Source: Rhizoclosmatium globosum (taxonomy: Eukaryota > Chytridiomycota > Chytridiomycetes > Chytridiales > Chytriomycetaceae). Taken from it: a DNA stretch of 64,000 nucleotides. A program made the translations under genes and the position numbers. The notes beneath the pieces were generated by a model. It saw nothing but the letters and a program-made list of their open reading frames with translations, was not told the origin of the DNA and did not search any database. Shown piece by piece: positions 10,324-21,944 of the stretch. The stretch is from assembly GCA_002104985.1 (NCBI GenBank), contig MCGO01000023.1:124001-188000 (forward strand), written 5' to 3'. Positions within the stretch are counted from its first letter, which is position 1. Every line of letters starts with the position of its first letter.

Positions 10324-12009
10324 TTATTCTTCATACGGAGGCAACCCTTCCAAATCAACCGTTGAATTGTCACTTTCTGCTTCAAAGTCTCCTTCAAGCA
10401 ACCGAGCTGCTTCTTCCGCATTCCCATCTTCTCCCTCCACAACTCTCCGCTCATTACGCACATTTCCGAGAAACAAACCGCCTGGCCCCCACAGGTTAAT
10501 ACCAACACATTGCAACATCCCAAAGCCAGCATGGCGGTGTGCAGAGTCAATATTGCGGGTGCCGCGCCATACATCAAATGCGGAATCATAAGAACCAAGA
10601 ACGGAACAGCATGTTCATCTACTTTCGACAGCGAAAGCGTCTGTAGACCCAACATAACAAGCACGGGTACCACAATAAAGAACCCAATGTACGCGATAAC
10701 ACCAAGAACCCGTGTCAAAATGACCAGTAGTCGATGAGACGCAACACGAACAGTTTCCATAGAAGCCTCAACATCGGGATCAGTACGAATTCGACTCTGA
10801 TACCATTTTACACAGTTTCCCTTGACATTTGTGAACCACTGCTTGAAACGCCATACTATGAGCATGAACCATACAGCCACGAATAGAACGTAGATATAAT
10901 CCGTTCCAGGCTCGTACCTCAATTGCACGCCGTTATTTTTCCAGTCTGCCATTCCATCTAGAGTCGAGTTCGAAATAAACAAGAGGCCTGTCACGTCTGG
11001 GCCGATTGGAATGCGAGCAGAGGGGTCGTCATCAATCGACGACACATGGATAGTTTGAGAAATGTTGAGAGATTTGATATTGTACGTAGGCGTGGATGTT
11101 TCGACAGTGAATGTGTTGCGCGTTGCAGGTTGCTTGTTGCAGAATCCAATGTAAATCGTAGGATCCGTTTCAGTGAAGATGTAAGTGAATTCACCAGAGC
11201 CCGTGTGAGTAACATCTATATAAAATGAGGTCAGTGATCAATTAAGGTGGTCTAATTGTTTGAAATAGGGGCCAAGTCGTATTTAACTCACTTTGGATGA
11301 CAGCTTTCGAAGTAAATTGCCTCTCCTCCATCGCAAGTCGTCCTCCGTACTCTGACAGTACAAGCAAGTCCGGCAATTGATCGCCATAATGGTCCACGGC
11401 AAAGGTAAACGTAATCTTCGACCCTTTCACCATCTTGTACCTCACAAACTGATTCAAATGAGACCTCGTTGAAAGTACATCCACATTCTTTGCCGGATAG
11501 TCAATCCATAGCGTTGGTTTCGGCTCTGGACCAGTGATCGCATAGACTGAGACACGCCATGTTTCAGAGTTTGTGGCAGTGACTGCCATCACCTTCAACG
11601 TCCAGAATCCGCTTATTCCAGCAAAGAATCCACTGACTGGAGCATAAAAAGAGTCTCCAGGAAGCAGAGAAAGCGATTTAGTGAATTGGCGCTGGTCTCT
11701 GCAATTGTTCCAGTGGAGAAACACTGCAAAGAACAGATGGACGAGAACGAGAAAGCGGAGAAAGAACCGGAAAACAGGCGATGAGGTCAATGAAGGTACA
11801 GGTTGCTCTGATGAAGGGAAAGGTGGAGGTGGTTCAACTTGTTCTTGTTGGGATATCTGTTCAGCTTGTCCTTGTTCTTGATTTGATTGGTCTTGGATGG
11901 ATGGAGGCTGCTCATGCGTATCCTCAGTTGCTTCTTCTGATGCTACATGATCGGCATTGAGTGGATCTGAAGTCGGAGGAGTGGGGACTAGGCTGGATTC
12001 GTGGGTCAT
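10324..12009 (-). CDS. Multi-pass membrane protein with lumenal domain
   Basis: Two exons, 11292-12009 and 10324-11215, across a 76-nt intron (A|GTGAGT...TATATAG). The N-terminal about 80 residues are acidic and Gln/Pro-rich, then comes a TM helix (VFRFFLRFLVLVHLFFAVFL). Next is a lumenal all-beta-looking domain of roughly 230 residues with several N-x-S/T sites; three or four TM helices and a short acidic tail ending LEGLPPYEE follow. The TM-lumenal-TM plan recalls plant APD-type membrane E3 ligases, but I see no RING, so the function is unknown. LPPY fits the L/P-P-x-Y consensus for WW domains (inference). The last TM and tail are one frame off, at a CCC tract (10519-10521 on the plus strand); an added base restores a smooth helix and the acidic tail. 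Without it a Cys-rich tail to 10242 would result. Confidence 0.6.
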
Positions 12010-12090
12010 CTCACTCAAGCCAATTAAGAGAAACAAGACAAATAACTTTTCAGAATTGCTGATACGAATAACAAAATGGAGATTTAAAAA

Positions 12091-12996
12091 ATGACTCAGA
12101 AACCACCACAAAGACAAATGCCCTCGCTTGAATCACTGCCAACCGAAGTAATCCAACTCGTCTTCCGATTCATCAAACCGTCGCTCGTGTTCCGCTTTCG
12201 TCGTTTAAGCCATCGATACAACTTGATTCTGCAGCACCGTGACTTTGCTCGGCTCCTCGTTTCAGAACACTTTGACAGTTTGATATCGGTTCATGTCGAT
12301 CAGTATTGGCTGCACTGGCCATCCAATCTGCAAATTGTGTATGCTCAAGTACTTGCACGGGCAAAGACAAGCATTGGGTATGCCGATGAAGATACGATTG
12401 ACGTTCCTGTTGCAATCCCGGATGCCATTGGGTTCTTTACCCAACTGACAACCGTTAATCTGCTCAGAAATAATTTGATGGGTTCGCTCCCTTCAACTAT
12501 TGGTGCTTTGAGTCAGCTCACCAACCTGAACTTGTCACGAAACTGTCTGTCGGGAACACTTCCTCCAGAACTCGGGAACCTGATTGCTCTCACGGATTTG
12601 GGTCTTTCCTACAACTCTTTTTCTGGCCCAATCCCTCCCGAGATTGGGTCGCTCGTCAACTTGGATTGTCTTTTACTCGACAACAACGACCTCTCCGGGG
12701 CCATTCCAGCCGAATTTGGGAATTTAGTGCTTCTCACGTACTGTGACCTATCCAACAACAAACTATGTGGCCCGTTGCCATCAACCATCAAACAACTTAG
12801 TAACCTCGAAGATTTTCTTTTGGGCGAGAATGAATTCGATGGAGTGCAGGATATTCCATCCAAGCAAATTCGTAAAGGAACACGGTTGTATAATTTCCTT
12901 GAAGAAGCAATGGTTCGTGTGGATAACAGTGACAGTGAGGACAGCGATTCTGCTGGCTCATGGCAAGGCAGTGACAGATCTAGTGATGAGAATTAA
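12091..12996 (+). CDS. F-box / leucine-rich-repeat protein (copy 1)
   Basis: Single exon, 301 residues. Residues about 13-55 form an F-box (LESLPTEVIQLVFRFI...RRLSHRYN), which docks on SKP1 in SCF ubiquitin ligases. A linker with a conserved W-L-H-W-P motif follows, then about five plant-type LRRs of the pattern L-x-x-L-x-L-x-x-N-x-L-x-G-x-(I/L)-P. The tail is acidic and Ser/Asp-rich. Two relatives in the window (30519-31468 and 41331-42003, both minus strand) share the F-box, the H-W-P-D/E-Y/S-x-Q-x-V-Y motif and LRRs. The divergent membrane-protein gene starts only 81 bp away. A second in-frame Met 9 codons in (MPSLESLP) may be the true start. Presumed substrate receptor; substrates unknown. 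Confidence 0.85.
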   Translation: MTQKPPQRQMPSLESLPTEVIQLVFRFIKPSLVFRFRRLSHRYNLILQHRDFARLLVSEHFDSLISVHVDQYWLHWPSNLQIVYAQVLARAKTSIGYADEDTIDVPVAIPDAIGFFTQLTTVNLLRNNLMGSLPSTIGALSQLTNLNLSRNCLSGTLPPELGNLIALTDLGLSYNSFSGPIPPEIGSLVNLDCLLLDNNDLSGAIPAEFGNLVLLTYCDLSNNKLCGPLPSTIKQLSNLEDFLLGENEFDGVQDIPSKQIRKGTRLYNFLEEAMVRVDNSDSEDSDSAGSWQGSDRSSDEN

Positions 12997-13042
12997 TTTA
13001 GTACTAAAGAAATACGTTTTATTTATCTTGTTGGAAAAGAGA

Positions 13043-14007
13043 ATGGCACGATTGCATCTCAAACATGTTGTACTATCTATCCTGGTCCTAGCTGGAATCT
13101 ACATCTTATCACGGAAACCGCAATCTCGCCCAACACCCACTTCCAGCAAATGCCCACCACCGAATTCCCGCCTACTCCAAGCCAAGTGGAAGCAGCAGCG
13201 AATACCGATCCTAATCCAGGATCCAGCCCCACCAAAAAGCGCCTCTGAATCGCTGTCAAAAGAAGCGTCGAGTCCCTTTGAATCTGCGTATCTGAGTGAC
13301 ATGATTGGCGCTGTTCGAGCGAGTTCAAACGAGGGAAAAGGACTTGTGTTGACAACTGGTTCGGGCCTTGGTTCAGTGCCAATCTCGTTTGCCCTGGAAG
13401 GCTTTCACGTTCACGCTTTCGAACAGGATCCATTTCTGTTTTCGCTCATGGCTTGTTCGGCTGTGAGTACAACTGTTGATCGTTATCTTGGAGAACTGAC
13501 TCTTGTTGCTAGGCTGCAAACAACTTCTCAAGTTTCTATCCAAACAATGCTGCATTATCAACTTCAAATTCGATTAAATGCGCTGATCCTTCAATCAAAG
13601 ACATGTCACAATGCCCTGCACACAAAACCATCAAAACTATCACTCTCGCGTCTTACCTCCTCGAAACCTCCATCAAACCAACCCTTCTGCATCTCGACGT
13701 CTCTGGACAAGAACTTTTGACTCTCTCCTCTGCAAAAGATATCCTTGCAAAAGCTCCCCCAAACCACATCTATTCCCGCTTCATTCTTGCTGACATGAAA
13801 ACAAACAACGTGAACCCGCAAGATTACTTGGACTTCCTCCTCGACCTCGGATACACCATAAGAGCTCATCTTCCAACGAGGATACCAGGGCCAGGAAGGT
13901 TGCCCCAGATCAAATGGAAGGATCTCATCATTGAGAGAAACAACTACTATATGATCGATTTTCAAGAGTACGATAATGCAATGATACATGCGGTATTTCC
14001 AAAATAA
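13043..14007 (+). CDS. Membrane-anchored FkbM-like methyltransferase
   Basis: Two exons, 13043-13462 and 13513-14007, flank a 50-nt intron (GCT|GTGAGT...TTGCTAG), giving 304 residues. Residues 6-22 form a signal anchor (VVLSILVLAGIYIL), followed by a Pro/Ser-rich stem. A Rossmann-type SAM-binding start follows, TTGSGLGSVPIS, with an acidic strand end F-E-Q-D. The C-terminal half has LHLDVSGQELLTL and GYTIRAHLP, like the later strands of FkbM-family methyltransferases (known to O-methylate glycans and other small molecules). It is probably a lumenal (Golgi/ER) enzyme. The gene converges with MCM9; the two stop codons are 6 bp apart, so the 3' UTRs must overlap. Confidence 0.7.
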
Positions 14008-14013
14008 ATGTAT

Positions 14014-16750
14014 CTATTGTGTTGGATCCCACGAATATTCCACATCTTCACCGCCTGGCTGTTCCTCTTGCTCCATTCCATCCCCTCCATTATCACCACC
14101 TTGATCATTTGACGCCAAATGCCCCAGTCCCAACCGATTCAACAATAATTGCTCTGAAACAACACATCAGCATCGAAACACCCAATCTCAAAAGAAATCA
14201 CCTTTCGCCAAGTATTCCATATGCGCTTCCTCCGGAAACGTTGAATGCAGTGTAGACTGAACACCGTCAAGTCCTGTCGAATTCATTGAGATTTCAACCA
14301 GCATAATCGCCGAGATAGCGTCTTGCACAGTCACAACATTTCGGAACATGAGTCGAGCCTACAATTCAAACAGGTTAGCGGTTTATGCGGACTGGACCGA
14401 ATAAATTACGTGAGATTGAGCCAATCGAATCAAACTCTCCAAAAGACGAATCTAAACAGCCCAACGTGTCAGAGTGGCTTATCTCAACAACTTGAACCAA
14501 TTTTAAACGCACCGTTGTTCTCGCAGCATTTCTTATATCCGATCCACGTTGAATCTGGTAATACCGCTTGAGAATCTCGTTCGCAGGTTCCGTCAACTGC
14601 GGGCTAAACCGCGCCTTCACAAACGTCAAATACGCTTGTAATTTATCCGCGTCCCAAAACTTTTTTCCATTGTATTGTGTAGATGGTGCCGCTGCAGTTG
14701 GTGAATCGTCGGAAAGACCTAGAATGAAGGAAGATACTGTCCTTGAATTCATGTTACTAATTCAAACTAATACGGAAAAAGGTATACGTACTTGTCCCAC
14801 TCATTATTCTGTGTATCCAACAACGTCAAAATCAAGTCGAACCGCGACAGCAGCGGACTCCCCAACGCAACATTGACTTCCATGCACTGCGTTGGATCGT
14901 ATTTTCCTTTCGGGTTCGTAGCCGCAAGTATAGAACACCGAGTGTTGAGTTTACAGACCAACCCAGCTTTCGCAACACTGATTGTCTGGTTTCACATTAT
15001 CAATACTGATGCGAACAACCTTTAGAAACAAAGAACCTGTTGCTCCATAGCCTCGTGAATCGCAGTCTTGTCGTTCTCCTTAATGCTCCCAAACTCATCA
15101 ATACAACATAGCCCACGATCAGCAAGTACAAGCGCTCCAGCTTCCAACTGCCATTCACCAGAGTCTTTGACGGCCGTGACAGTCAATCCAGCATTTGTAG
15201 ATCCGATTCCAGTTGTCAAGACTGATCGCGGGCTAATACGAGCCGCGTATCGGAGGAACTGCGATTTCCCAGTTCCTGGGTCTCCAACAAGGAGAATGTG
15301 TGAGTCTCCACGTATTTTCATGCTGTTGAATTATTCAAATCTCGTTGCTTGGACGAAAGACAAAATAGAGCATTACCCCGACTTTTCCACTTTAGAGACA
15401 CCACCCGAAAGTACAAGCATCACAGCAAGCTTGACTAACGACATTCCCACAATCTTGGGACAGAAGGAGTGCACGATAAAGTTTCGGCCGTCAATTAATC
15501 GGCCGAATATCCCTCCCAAAACGTTTCAAACTCGTTCTTCAATTCTTCCGTCAGAATGAGGTTACTTCTTTGCTCGTTATGTACGCGGACATGGTTCGCG
15601 ACAATCACGATATCGATATCGCACGGTCTCCAACTTGGAGGTATTGCCATCGCGTGTGACGGTGCCTCTACAACGTATTCGATTAAATCAATGAATAAAT
15701 TTGATTCAAAAGAAGTCAACTCACACAATAGACACATCGTCTCCAGGTTTACAAACATCCGCCAAATCATCTTCCAACAGAATCAAGATGGATCGCGGGA
15801 TTGTGCCCAGCGCCAGCTTCGTAACTTGTTCTTGTACCTTAATTTCTTGGTAATCTCGACATTCGGTTGGATTGGAGCCTGGTTTATAACGGGGGGTTTC
15901 AGAATAGATTCGAACAACAGTTTCTCTCATACCAGCGTCCATAACGATTTCCTTAATTTTTTCCCATCACATTCTTTGACGGCGCCGCTAACAATCACGC
16001 GTCCATCGTCTCCGATAACGCTGACACCGCATCGAGTTGGCTTCACGACTTGATACCCAAGTTCTCGTTCGACTCCGACAGAAAAGCGACCGTTACATGA
16101 AGTACATTGGTATATCTTCCGTGTCTCCATCATTTTAACCATTCCCGTCTAGTCGCATCCAAGGTTAAAAGTAATTCCCCCAAGACATCAAACGTACGCG
16201 AATAACAGTCCCCACAAAGTTGATGAGCTTTCCAACGTGTTCAGATCGAGGAATGCGTTGGAATTGTAACGCGGGGACCTGAGGAAGCCTTTTGCACAGT
16301 CCATCAGCACTCCACACCAACCATACTCGAACCACCCGAATCCCACCTTGTACACCTAACATGCACCAGCTCCTTCACCGTCAAGTTCTCTGCACCAGAC
16401 TGATTGATGCGCAGATCCCTCAAATGGACCTGGGCCAGAAGAAGCGCCCGGTCCAACAACGGCAGTGTTTCCTGCGGGCGCTGAAAGATCTGGTTGCACA
16501 CGTACGCATTCGTTTCAATGTAAAGCGACATGCTTGGTAGAGAGAGAGAGAGAGAGAGATGGTTTCAGCTTGAGAGAGGTAGTTGGATGGTACTCAACTC
16601 AACATCAAGTGAATAGAACACGGATTCGTCATCGGCAAATAGAATCGCTTCTATTTGTTCGCTGTGCATTTCAAGGAGATCTGTTGCCATTTGTGATGTG
16701 AGCTGGGCCGTGGTTTCCTCTTGCGTTGAAACGGGTGGTGTGTCCGACAT
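14014..16750 (-). CDS. MCM9: MCM9 DNA helicase (frameshifted in this assembly)
   Basis: MCM8-9 is an AAA+ helicase for recombinational repair and mismatch repair. Exons resolve well at both ends: 16599-16750, 16361-16532, 16198-16278, 16148 downward, and near the 3' end five short exons to a stop at 14014. Visible are the N-terminal MCM domain ([12 protein letters not shown]), a zinc finger (CTSC...TRC), [13 protein letters not shown], Walker [11 protein letters not shown], sensor/hairpin region ([14 protein letters not shown]), Walker [13 protein letters not shown], arginine finger SPLLSRFDL and the C-terminal AAA lid. The extended match over [10 protein letters not shown]...[10 protein letters not shown] separates MCM9 from MCM2-7. 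Two apparent one-base losses break the frame, at T6 15957-15962 and near 15496; one exon joint near 15.65 kb is unresolved. The (AG)n tract at 16539-16559 is an intron polypyrimidine tract. Confidence 0.85.
16539..16559. repeat. (AG)n tract in MCM9 intron 1
   Basis: Ten AG units; on the coding strand this is the CT-rich tract just before the acceptor of MCM9 intron 1. Confidence 0.9.
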
Positions 16751-17096
16751 TTTGTGTTTGTTTTTGAACAAATTGGAGATAATCATCAAGCATAACATTA
16801 TTAGACTTTACAGCTCTTACATTGACCACCGATACGCGGTAGAGGATGTTCTCACCCATGGGCTTCATCATTGTGAGGTTCATTCAACATAGATTTAAGT
16901 GTGCTACATCATGAGTATTTTCAAGGTCTATGACATTACACACACGCAATTCAGTCGTCAACAAAGAAAGGTATTCTGAGTTTATGATGTGCTTCTCCAT
17001 CTGCAGGAACTTAAAAGTGTCTCACTTCAACCGATTCCTTCCACGGCATCCACATCACCACCCACAGAAAATAGCAACTGCTGTTGAAGAAAAGAG
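16751..17096. other. Intergenic, MCM9 promoter side
   Basis: Upstream of the MCM9 start and downstream of nothing recognisable. No supported gene; short frames here are shadows. Confidence 0.5.
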
Positions 17097-17168
17097 CTCC
17101 CAGACGGGGAATTGAACCCCGGTCTCGCCCGTGACAGGGGCGGATACTAGCCACTATACTATCTGGGA
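17097..17168 (-). tRNA. tRNA-Asp (GTC)
   Basis: 72 nt: acceptor TCCCAGA/TCTGGGA, anticodon stem CGCCC/GGGCG around CTGTCAC, T arm CGGGGTTCAATTCCCCG. The T arm and 3' acceptor strand equal those of the Glu tRNAs nearby. Confidence 0.95.
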
Positions 17169-17663
17169 TCCATCTTCATTAAATACTTATTATTAAAATA
17201 CCTTTCTTTCTTGAATATATTTCATTTCAAAGCATTCTTCTTTTTTGAAATAAAGTAAGATCAACGCGTAATGTAAGTAAGGCGTTGAAAGGATAGAAGT
17301 ACATATCTCTGTGCTACAAAAGGTTGTTAAATTGGAAGATTCCTTGCCATCAACGAAATGTATACCTTCACCCTGACTTTCATCAGACAGCTGGCTACGC
17401 AATTCAACATTTGATAGAAGAACGTGGAGAATATTGTCCAGCCATAACAATATTATCCAGGCCTTGATGCAATTTTCAAGCTTCTGCCACCAGCGACTGA
17501 ATATCAAATACTAAAGCGTATTTAAATAGACTCTCGCGTTTTTGGCATGCGCAATTTATTGCCAGCGAGAGATATTCTTAAGGAAAAGCATTTTATGCTT
17601 CTGCTCTCCCACCATATATATGGCCGCCACGCCAACAAAACCACCCGCCACCGTCAAAACGTA
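17169..17663. other. Inter-tRNA spacer
   Basis: AT-rich. A 104-residue minus-strand frame (17193-17507) starts with a Trp-rich hydrophobic stretch but has no recognisable domain or splice context, so I do not call it. Confidence 0.5.
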
Positions 17664-17735
17664 CTCCCAGACGGGGAATTGAACCCCGGTCGCCACCGTG
17701 AGAGGGTGGAATCTTAGCCACTAGACGATCTAGGA
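17664..17735 (-). tRNA. tRNA-Glu (CTC)
   Basis: 72 nt: acceptor TCCTAGA/TCTGGGA, anticodon stem CCACC/GGTGG around CTCTCAC. Identical in sequence to the copies at 21322 and 33987. Confidence 0.95.
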
Positions 17736-18440
17736 ATCTGTTTGGTTTTACCAAAAAGTGATCCATATTCCTCTAAATTTATCAGCAACGCACCAATACC
17801 TGACACCCGCCGCGTGAAAGAATGCCAGAGAGAACGTACAGTATTGAAGTATCGATGATATAACGCTTCAAACTCAACCAACTGCTTACTTTCATTCACT
17901 TTCATTCATACACTCTGCTCATAATCATCAACATTGAAACATAGTCTAGTTGAATGATTTGAAAATTGTCATGGATGGAATCGCGTGAAATGGGTGGGTA
18001 CTTGCTGCGACTTTTCATCGCCAACTCCAAACCGCCACAACTGCCACCACCGCCTGTCGCCTTGTTTTCACAGTATAAAGTGCAATTGGCCCAGAACCGA
18101 GTTTTCAGGATTTGTTGGGTCGAAATCAAAAACACTGAACTTCTTCTTCCCGCACCAACCAACAAAGCACTGGTTCGTCAACCAGATGATTCATATCAAT
18201 ATGAAGAAAACTTCGAAGAAAATAAGAAGAAAGGAAATTGCGTTCAGAAATCACACAACGTTCCTCCCCAACGCAACTCTGTCCAGCAACGCGGACAAGC
18301 TGTCGTTACTCATTTCAATGAATTGCTTAAAATATGGTGGTGCAGCGGGAAGCGCGTTGAATTTGAGCGGAATAATCCTCACCCAACTTCAACCCACCAA
18401 ACCTCGTCCTACCGCCGCCACCGTCCACCGACAAAACACG
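17736..18440. other. Spacer inside a Leu-Glu tRNA unit
   Basis: On the minus strand this runs from tRNA-Leu to tRNA-Glu(CTC). Its two ends resemble the same spacer in the 33.4-34.0 kb unit (Gly/Cys-free GGCGG-rich start and the TCAGGT element); the middle is diverged. Overlapping plus-strand frames (17966-18490) run into the tRNA and are not credible genes. Confidence 0.55.
17787..17805 (-). promoter_or_regulatory. Conserved element upstream of tRNA-Glu(CTC), copy 2
   Basis: Minus-strand TGTCAGGTATTGGTGCGTT, ending 52 bp before the 5' end of the Glu(CTC) gene. Matches the other three copies in sequence and spacing. Confidence 0.45.
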
Positions 18441-18522
18441 TGAGCAGAGTGGGATTCGAACCCACGCCTCCGGAGAGACCACGGCCTTAACGTGGCACCT
18501 TGGACCGCTCGGTCATCTGCCC
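18441..18522 (-). tRNA. tRNA-Leu (AAG)
   Basis: 82-nt type II tRNA with the same sequence as the gene at 7007: acceptor GGGCAGA/TCTGCTC, anticodon AAG, discriminator A. Confidence 0.95.
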
Positions 18523-18984
18523 TTGTATAGCTTTGACAACTATAGCAACTTGATCGTACATTTGATGACCGGCTCTCGATACGATATAAACGCAGTAATT
18601 CGGCACATAAAGGTCATTTACGTATTATTGATGTACGTTTGAAGCAATAAAACACTGCAGAACTACGTTAGAACAATGATGGAATATTATAATTGTTACG
18701 TTGCCAGGATTGATTCGTGAATCTAGTTCGCATAATTAGGACATCATACTAGACTATTAACAGCCAGAAACAATTAGATTTATAAAATGATTCAAGCATA
18801 AATAAGAAGAATAATGGCTTCTCAACGATTGTATGGTAATACCTACAATTGGACTTATTGCCGCAATTCTGTGAATAAACTTCAGTGCTCATGCAATATG
18901 TATGTTTTGGCCATGCAACTTTATTTTGGTTTAATAGACGTAATTTATAAATAAGTACATAAGCAAGCGGAAATAGGAGTAGAT
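18523..18984. other. Intergenic spacer
   Basis: Strongly AT-rich. Holds the 3' flank of the MYND gene and the 5' flank of tRNA-Leu. No further features seen. Confidence 0.5.
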
Positions 18985-19967
18985 TCAGAAAAAGGAAGGT
19001 ATACCACCAGTAATTGCATAAAAGTCAACCATTTCTTCTACAGTCACAGCCCGGACAAGATTATCCGGCTTGATGAGTATTCCATTACTTCCTCGTAACC
19101 AAGTAACTTCCCATCTTCCCTTTTCTTGATTGAATTCACCCAACTCCCTATAAGAACCATTCAAATCACTTCGCGCCACCAAGCCTTGTAATTGCACAAT
19201 ATCCCCCTTCCTCAAGTCCTGTGCGGGTCTACAACACCTCTTATGGCCAGCCTTCCAATGAACACGCTGACACTCCTTTGAGCAGTACTTTACAGTCTTA
19301 CACGCAGCACAGTACTCCAGTTTCCGTTGTGCATCGCCGCTTGTTGTTTTGCACACGACACAAACACTTTTAAAGGCAACAACGCGTTGACACATTCTGT
19401 ATAAATGCTGCACCTTTTCCTCCGCAAGAGGCCGATCTGGATTCACTTTGATCAGAGCAGCCGCCTGTATTCGCATGTTCCTCAAAAACGCGGGATTATC
19501 ATCCTCCTCGAGTCGTTGTCCGAGTTTGAGCCCTCAGGTCCATCAAAACCATGTTCGACAATCTCACTCGCCAGAGTGCGCCACCCATACGGCCCACCGA
19601 GACAGTCTTCAACCGTCTCTGATTCACGTGACTCGAAGCGCCAGGCCGGATCGCTGCGTTCGCTCTGAGACAGATCGTCAAAGAGCGCAACGGCCCGGGC
19701 AATGTCGCCTTCGCCGCGCTGACTCAGCACGCACTTTACATAGCCAGAGAGAAAGGAGGCGATGCCGCGGATGTACTTGTGCTCGCTCTCATTCGATGCA
19801 ACGAGTGAAAAGTACTCAATGTGCGAGGGCGACACGGCGACTGGCGATTCGAACGTGAACTGCGAAAGACACAGGAAATACGATCGGAACGCTTGTTCTC
19901 TTTGTACGTGGAGCCCGGTGCGGGGAAGACGATGGAGCGCCGCGATGCAGTCTTCTGGTGTGCGCAT
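18985..19967 (-). CDS. MYND-type zinc-finger protein (one frameshift)
   Basis: One exon of about 327 residues once a single base is restored at the CCC tract 19531-19533 (plus strand); the frame then runs from GFDGPEG straight into LEEDDNPAFLRNMRIQ. The N-terminal about 180 residues are helical with no family that I recognise. A complete MYND finger follows (CVVC...YCAACK...KYCSKECQRVHW-KAGHK-RCC), a protein-protein interaction module that usually binds Pro-rich ligands. After it comes a small beta domain with L-N-G and G-R-W-E-V, ending IKPDNLVRA, an arrangement common behind MYND fingers in algal and fungal proteins. Probably cytosolic or nuclear; partner unknown. Confidence 0.72.
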
Positions 19968-20464
19968 TCAAATCGGAAAAAATTAGTAGAACAAACTGAG
20001 AACAATCTATTGAAGTCGGTCGTGTTCATTTATTGGAGAAAGAAAGAAAGTGCTGTTCTGTTACGAATTTCGATGCCAATCAGATCATTTGATTTTGAAG
20101 CTTCGACACTCTTTTCGCGATTGCAACTTTTACAGGTATAATTATCATTCGACGCATATCTTTCCGTTAGTAGAGCAATAAAAAGCTACAAAGACAGCTC
20201 AAATACTCATGTTCCAACATGGAATACGTGCCTCGACATATTTAGCTGTGCTTTCCTCAACGTTATCCATTAAAGTGTAATTTCGAAGATCAAAACTCAC
20301 ATAACACTAAAAAACGCAATATTAAGGTACTACGCGTGCAATGAAGACAAATTTAGTCAATGGCAATAAGGCAACGGTTGGGGACTGGCGTTACAAACTC
20401 AATCAACATTCTTGGCTCCAACACCACCGCAATCACCAATTAAACCGCCGCCGCCGCTAAAACG
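19968..20464. other. Intergenic; right part is a duplicated tRNA flank
   Basis: About 20325-20464 is the inverted counterpart of 8223-8370 (shared GCAATGAAGACAAATTT, GGCAACGGTTGGGGACTGGCG and a GCCGCCGCCGCT stretch). The rest shows no feature. Confidence 0.6.
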
Positions 20465-20536
20465 CTCCCAGACGGGGAATTGAACCCCGGTCACGGCCGT
20501 GAAAGGGCCGGATCTTAACCACTAGACGATCTAGGA
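20465..20536 (-). tRNA. tRNA-Glu (TTC)
   Basis: 72 nt, identical to the gene at 8151: anticodon stem CGGCC/GGCCG around CTTTCAC, T arm CGGGGTTCAATTCCCCG. Confidence 0.95.
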
Positions 20537-21321
20537 TCTTGTTTCGGACAAAGGTATATTTTATACTGATTCGAACAATATCACATCAGACATATCCAAT
20601 CTGACTATACACATCCAATCTTACTATTCGTGTAAACAATATTAAAACACATATTTCATGCAATTGGGAAGGAGTGGATGATATTATTAAGAATGACCTT
20701 CTAACCATATACCACGGCAATACACGTAGATGCACGGTTATCCGACAGTTTGGGCAACGTATTTAGCATCTTATACATGATTTGATATTGAAGTTTACTC
20801 AGGTGCAAAGGTAACGCGCTGTTGTTCTATCGGCTCAAGCTTCGTATTCTTCCACTATGACTCCACCATTTCATCATATCTTGTACCTTCCTCACAGAAG
20901 TGTCAAGTATAAACACTACATCCTTGTTGTAAAACAATTGACCAGATGTACGTATGAAAGAACTTCTGGTTCAATAAGAAAATATCGATATGCTTTGAGA
21001 ATTACTTTTCCTTGTCTGTGAACGTGAAATTATTAGAAAAAGGGACGTGAAGTGAAGAGGAAAGATCTATTAAGAATTGAATGCATTGTAAGGTACGAAT
21101 GATCAATGAAAGTGTACGCACCAAAAAAAAGGAGCTTTGTTGCAGAAAGACAGTGATTACACTCGGCAGCTATTGTGGACATCATAAACGATACCAGACT
21201 ATAATAGATTAAGTTCATTTGAATTAGATATGGAAAAAAGCTGCTACCAACTCGAATTAGGTTGCGACCTTAAAACCCATCCATTTCACATACTGAGAAG
21301 CCACCTCGCCATCAAAACACG
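20537..21321. other. Inter-tRNA spacer
   Basis: 785 bp, AT-rich. Nothing coding or repetitive that I can support. Confidence 0.5.
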
Positions 21322-21393
21322 CTCCCAGACGGGGAATTGAACCCCGGTCGCCACCGTGAGAGGGTGGAATCTTAGCCACTAGACGATCTAGGA
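21322..21393 (-). tRNA. tRNA-Glu (CTC)
   Basis: 72 nt, same sequence as 17664 and 33987. Part of the duplicated Leu-Glu unit. Confidence 0.95.
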
Positions 21394-21442
21394 ACTGCTG
21401 TTCTGGATCAAAATGTCAATGACAATCTATTAAAATTTAAGG

Positions 21443-21461
21443 AACGCTCCAAGACCTGACT
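21443..21461 (-). promoter_or_regulatory. Conserved element upstream of tRNA-Glu(CTC), copy 3
   Basis: Minus-strand GTCAGGTCTTGGAGCGTT, ending 50 bp before the tRNA-Glu 5' end. One or two changes from the other copies. Confidence 0.42.
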
Positions 21462-21862
21462 GACGCGTGTAAAGGACTTTGTAAGATAAATCCGTTATAA
21501 ATGAGTACAAAGACCGCGTAGCTTAGCCGTATAGATGAAACGAAAAGTTCTAACACCTTTTTTTCAATAAAAACAACAAGCTAACGGTGTTAGAGATGGA
21601 TTTTCATCACTCTGTGATTGTACAATGCATAAATCTAGACCGTTATAAGCGGATGCATTGAGAATGCAGAGTTGAAAATCACACTACGACAATGTTCCTT
21701 CTCAAACACCTGTCTAACTACCTTGGCAAGCTGAATTAACTCACTTGAATGAATTGCTGTTGTGGCATGGATGTTTGTTGAATACACGTGGAAATTTCGT
21801 CTGCACCAACTTCGACCACCAAACCTCATCCTGTCGCCGCCACATCCTACCGCCAAAACACG

Positions 21863-21944
21863 TGAGCAGAGTGGGATTCGAACCCACGCCTACGAATAGA
21901 TCACGGCCTTAACGTGACGCCTTAGACCGCTCGGCCATCTGCCC
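21863..21944 (-). tRNA. tRNA-Leu (AAG), variant
   Basis: 82-nt type II tRNA with anticodon AAG. It differs from the 7007 copy at several paired positions (anticodon stem TCACG/CGTGA, variable arm CTATTCGTAG) and is identical to the 33420 copy. Confidence 0.95.

Noticed and set aside
13077..13433. 118-residue minus-strand frame
   Set aside because: Antisense of the FkbM-like methyltransferase exon 1, which is supported by its intron and motifs.
17966..18490. 174- and 152-residue frames in the spacer before tRNA-Leu
   Set aside because: They end inside the tRNA gene and include its reverse complement; no domain or splice pattern.
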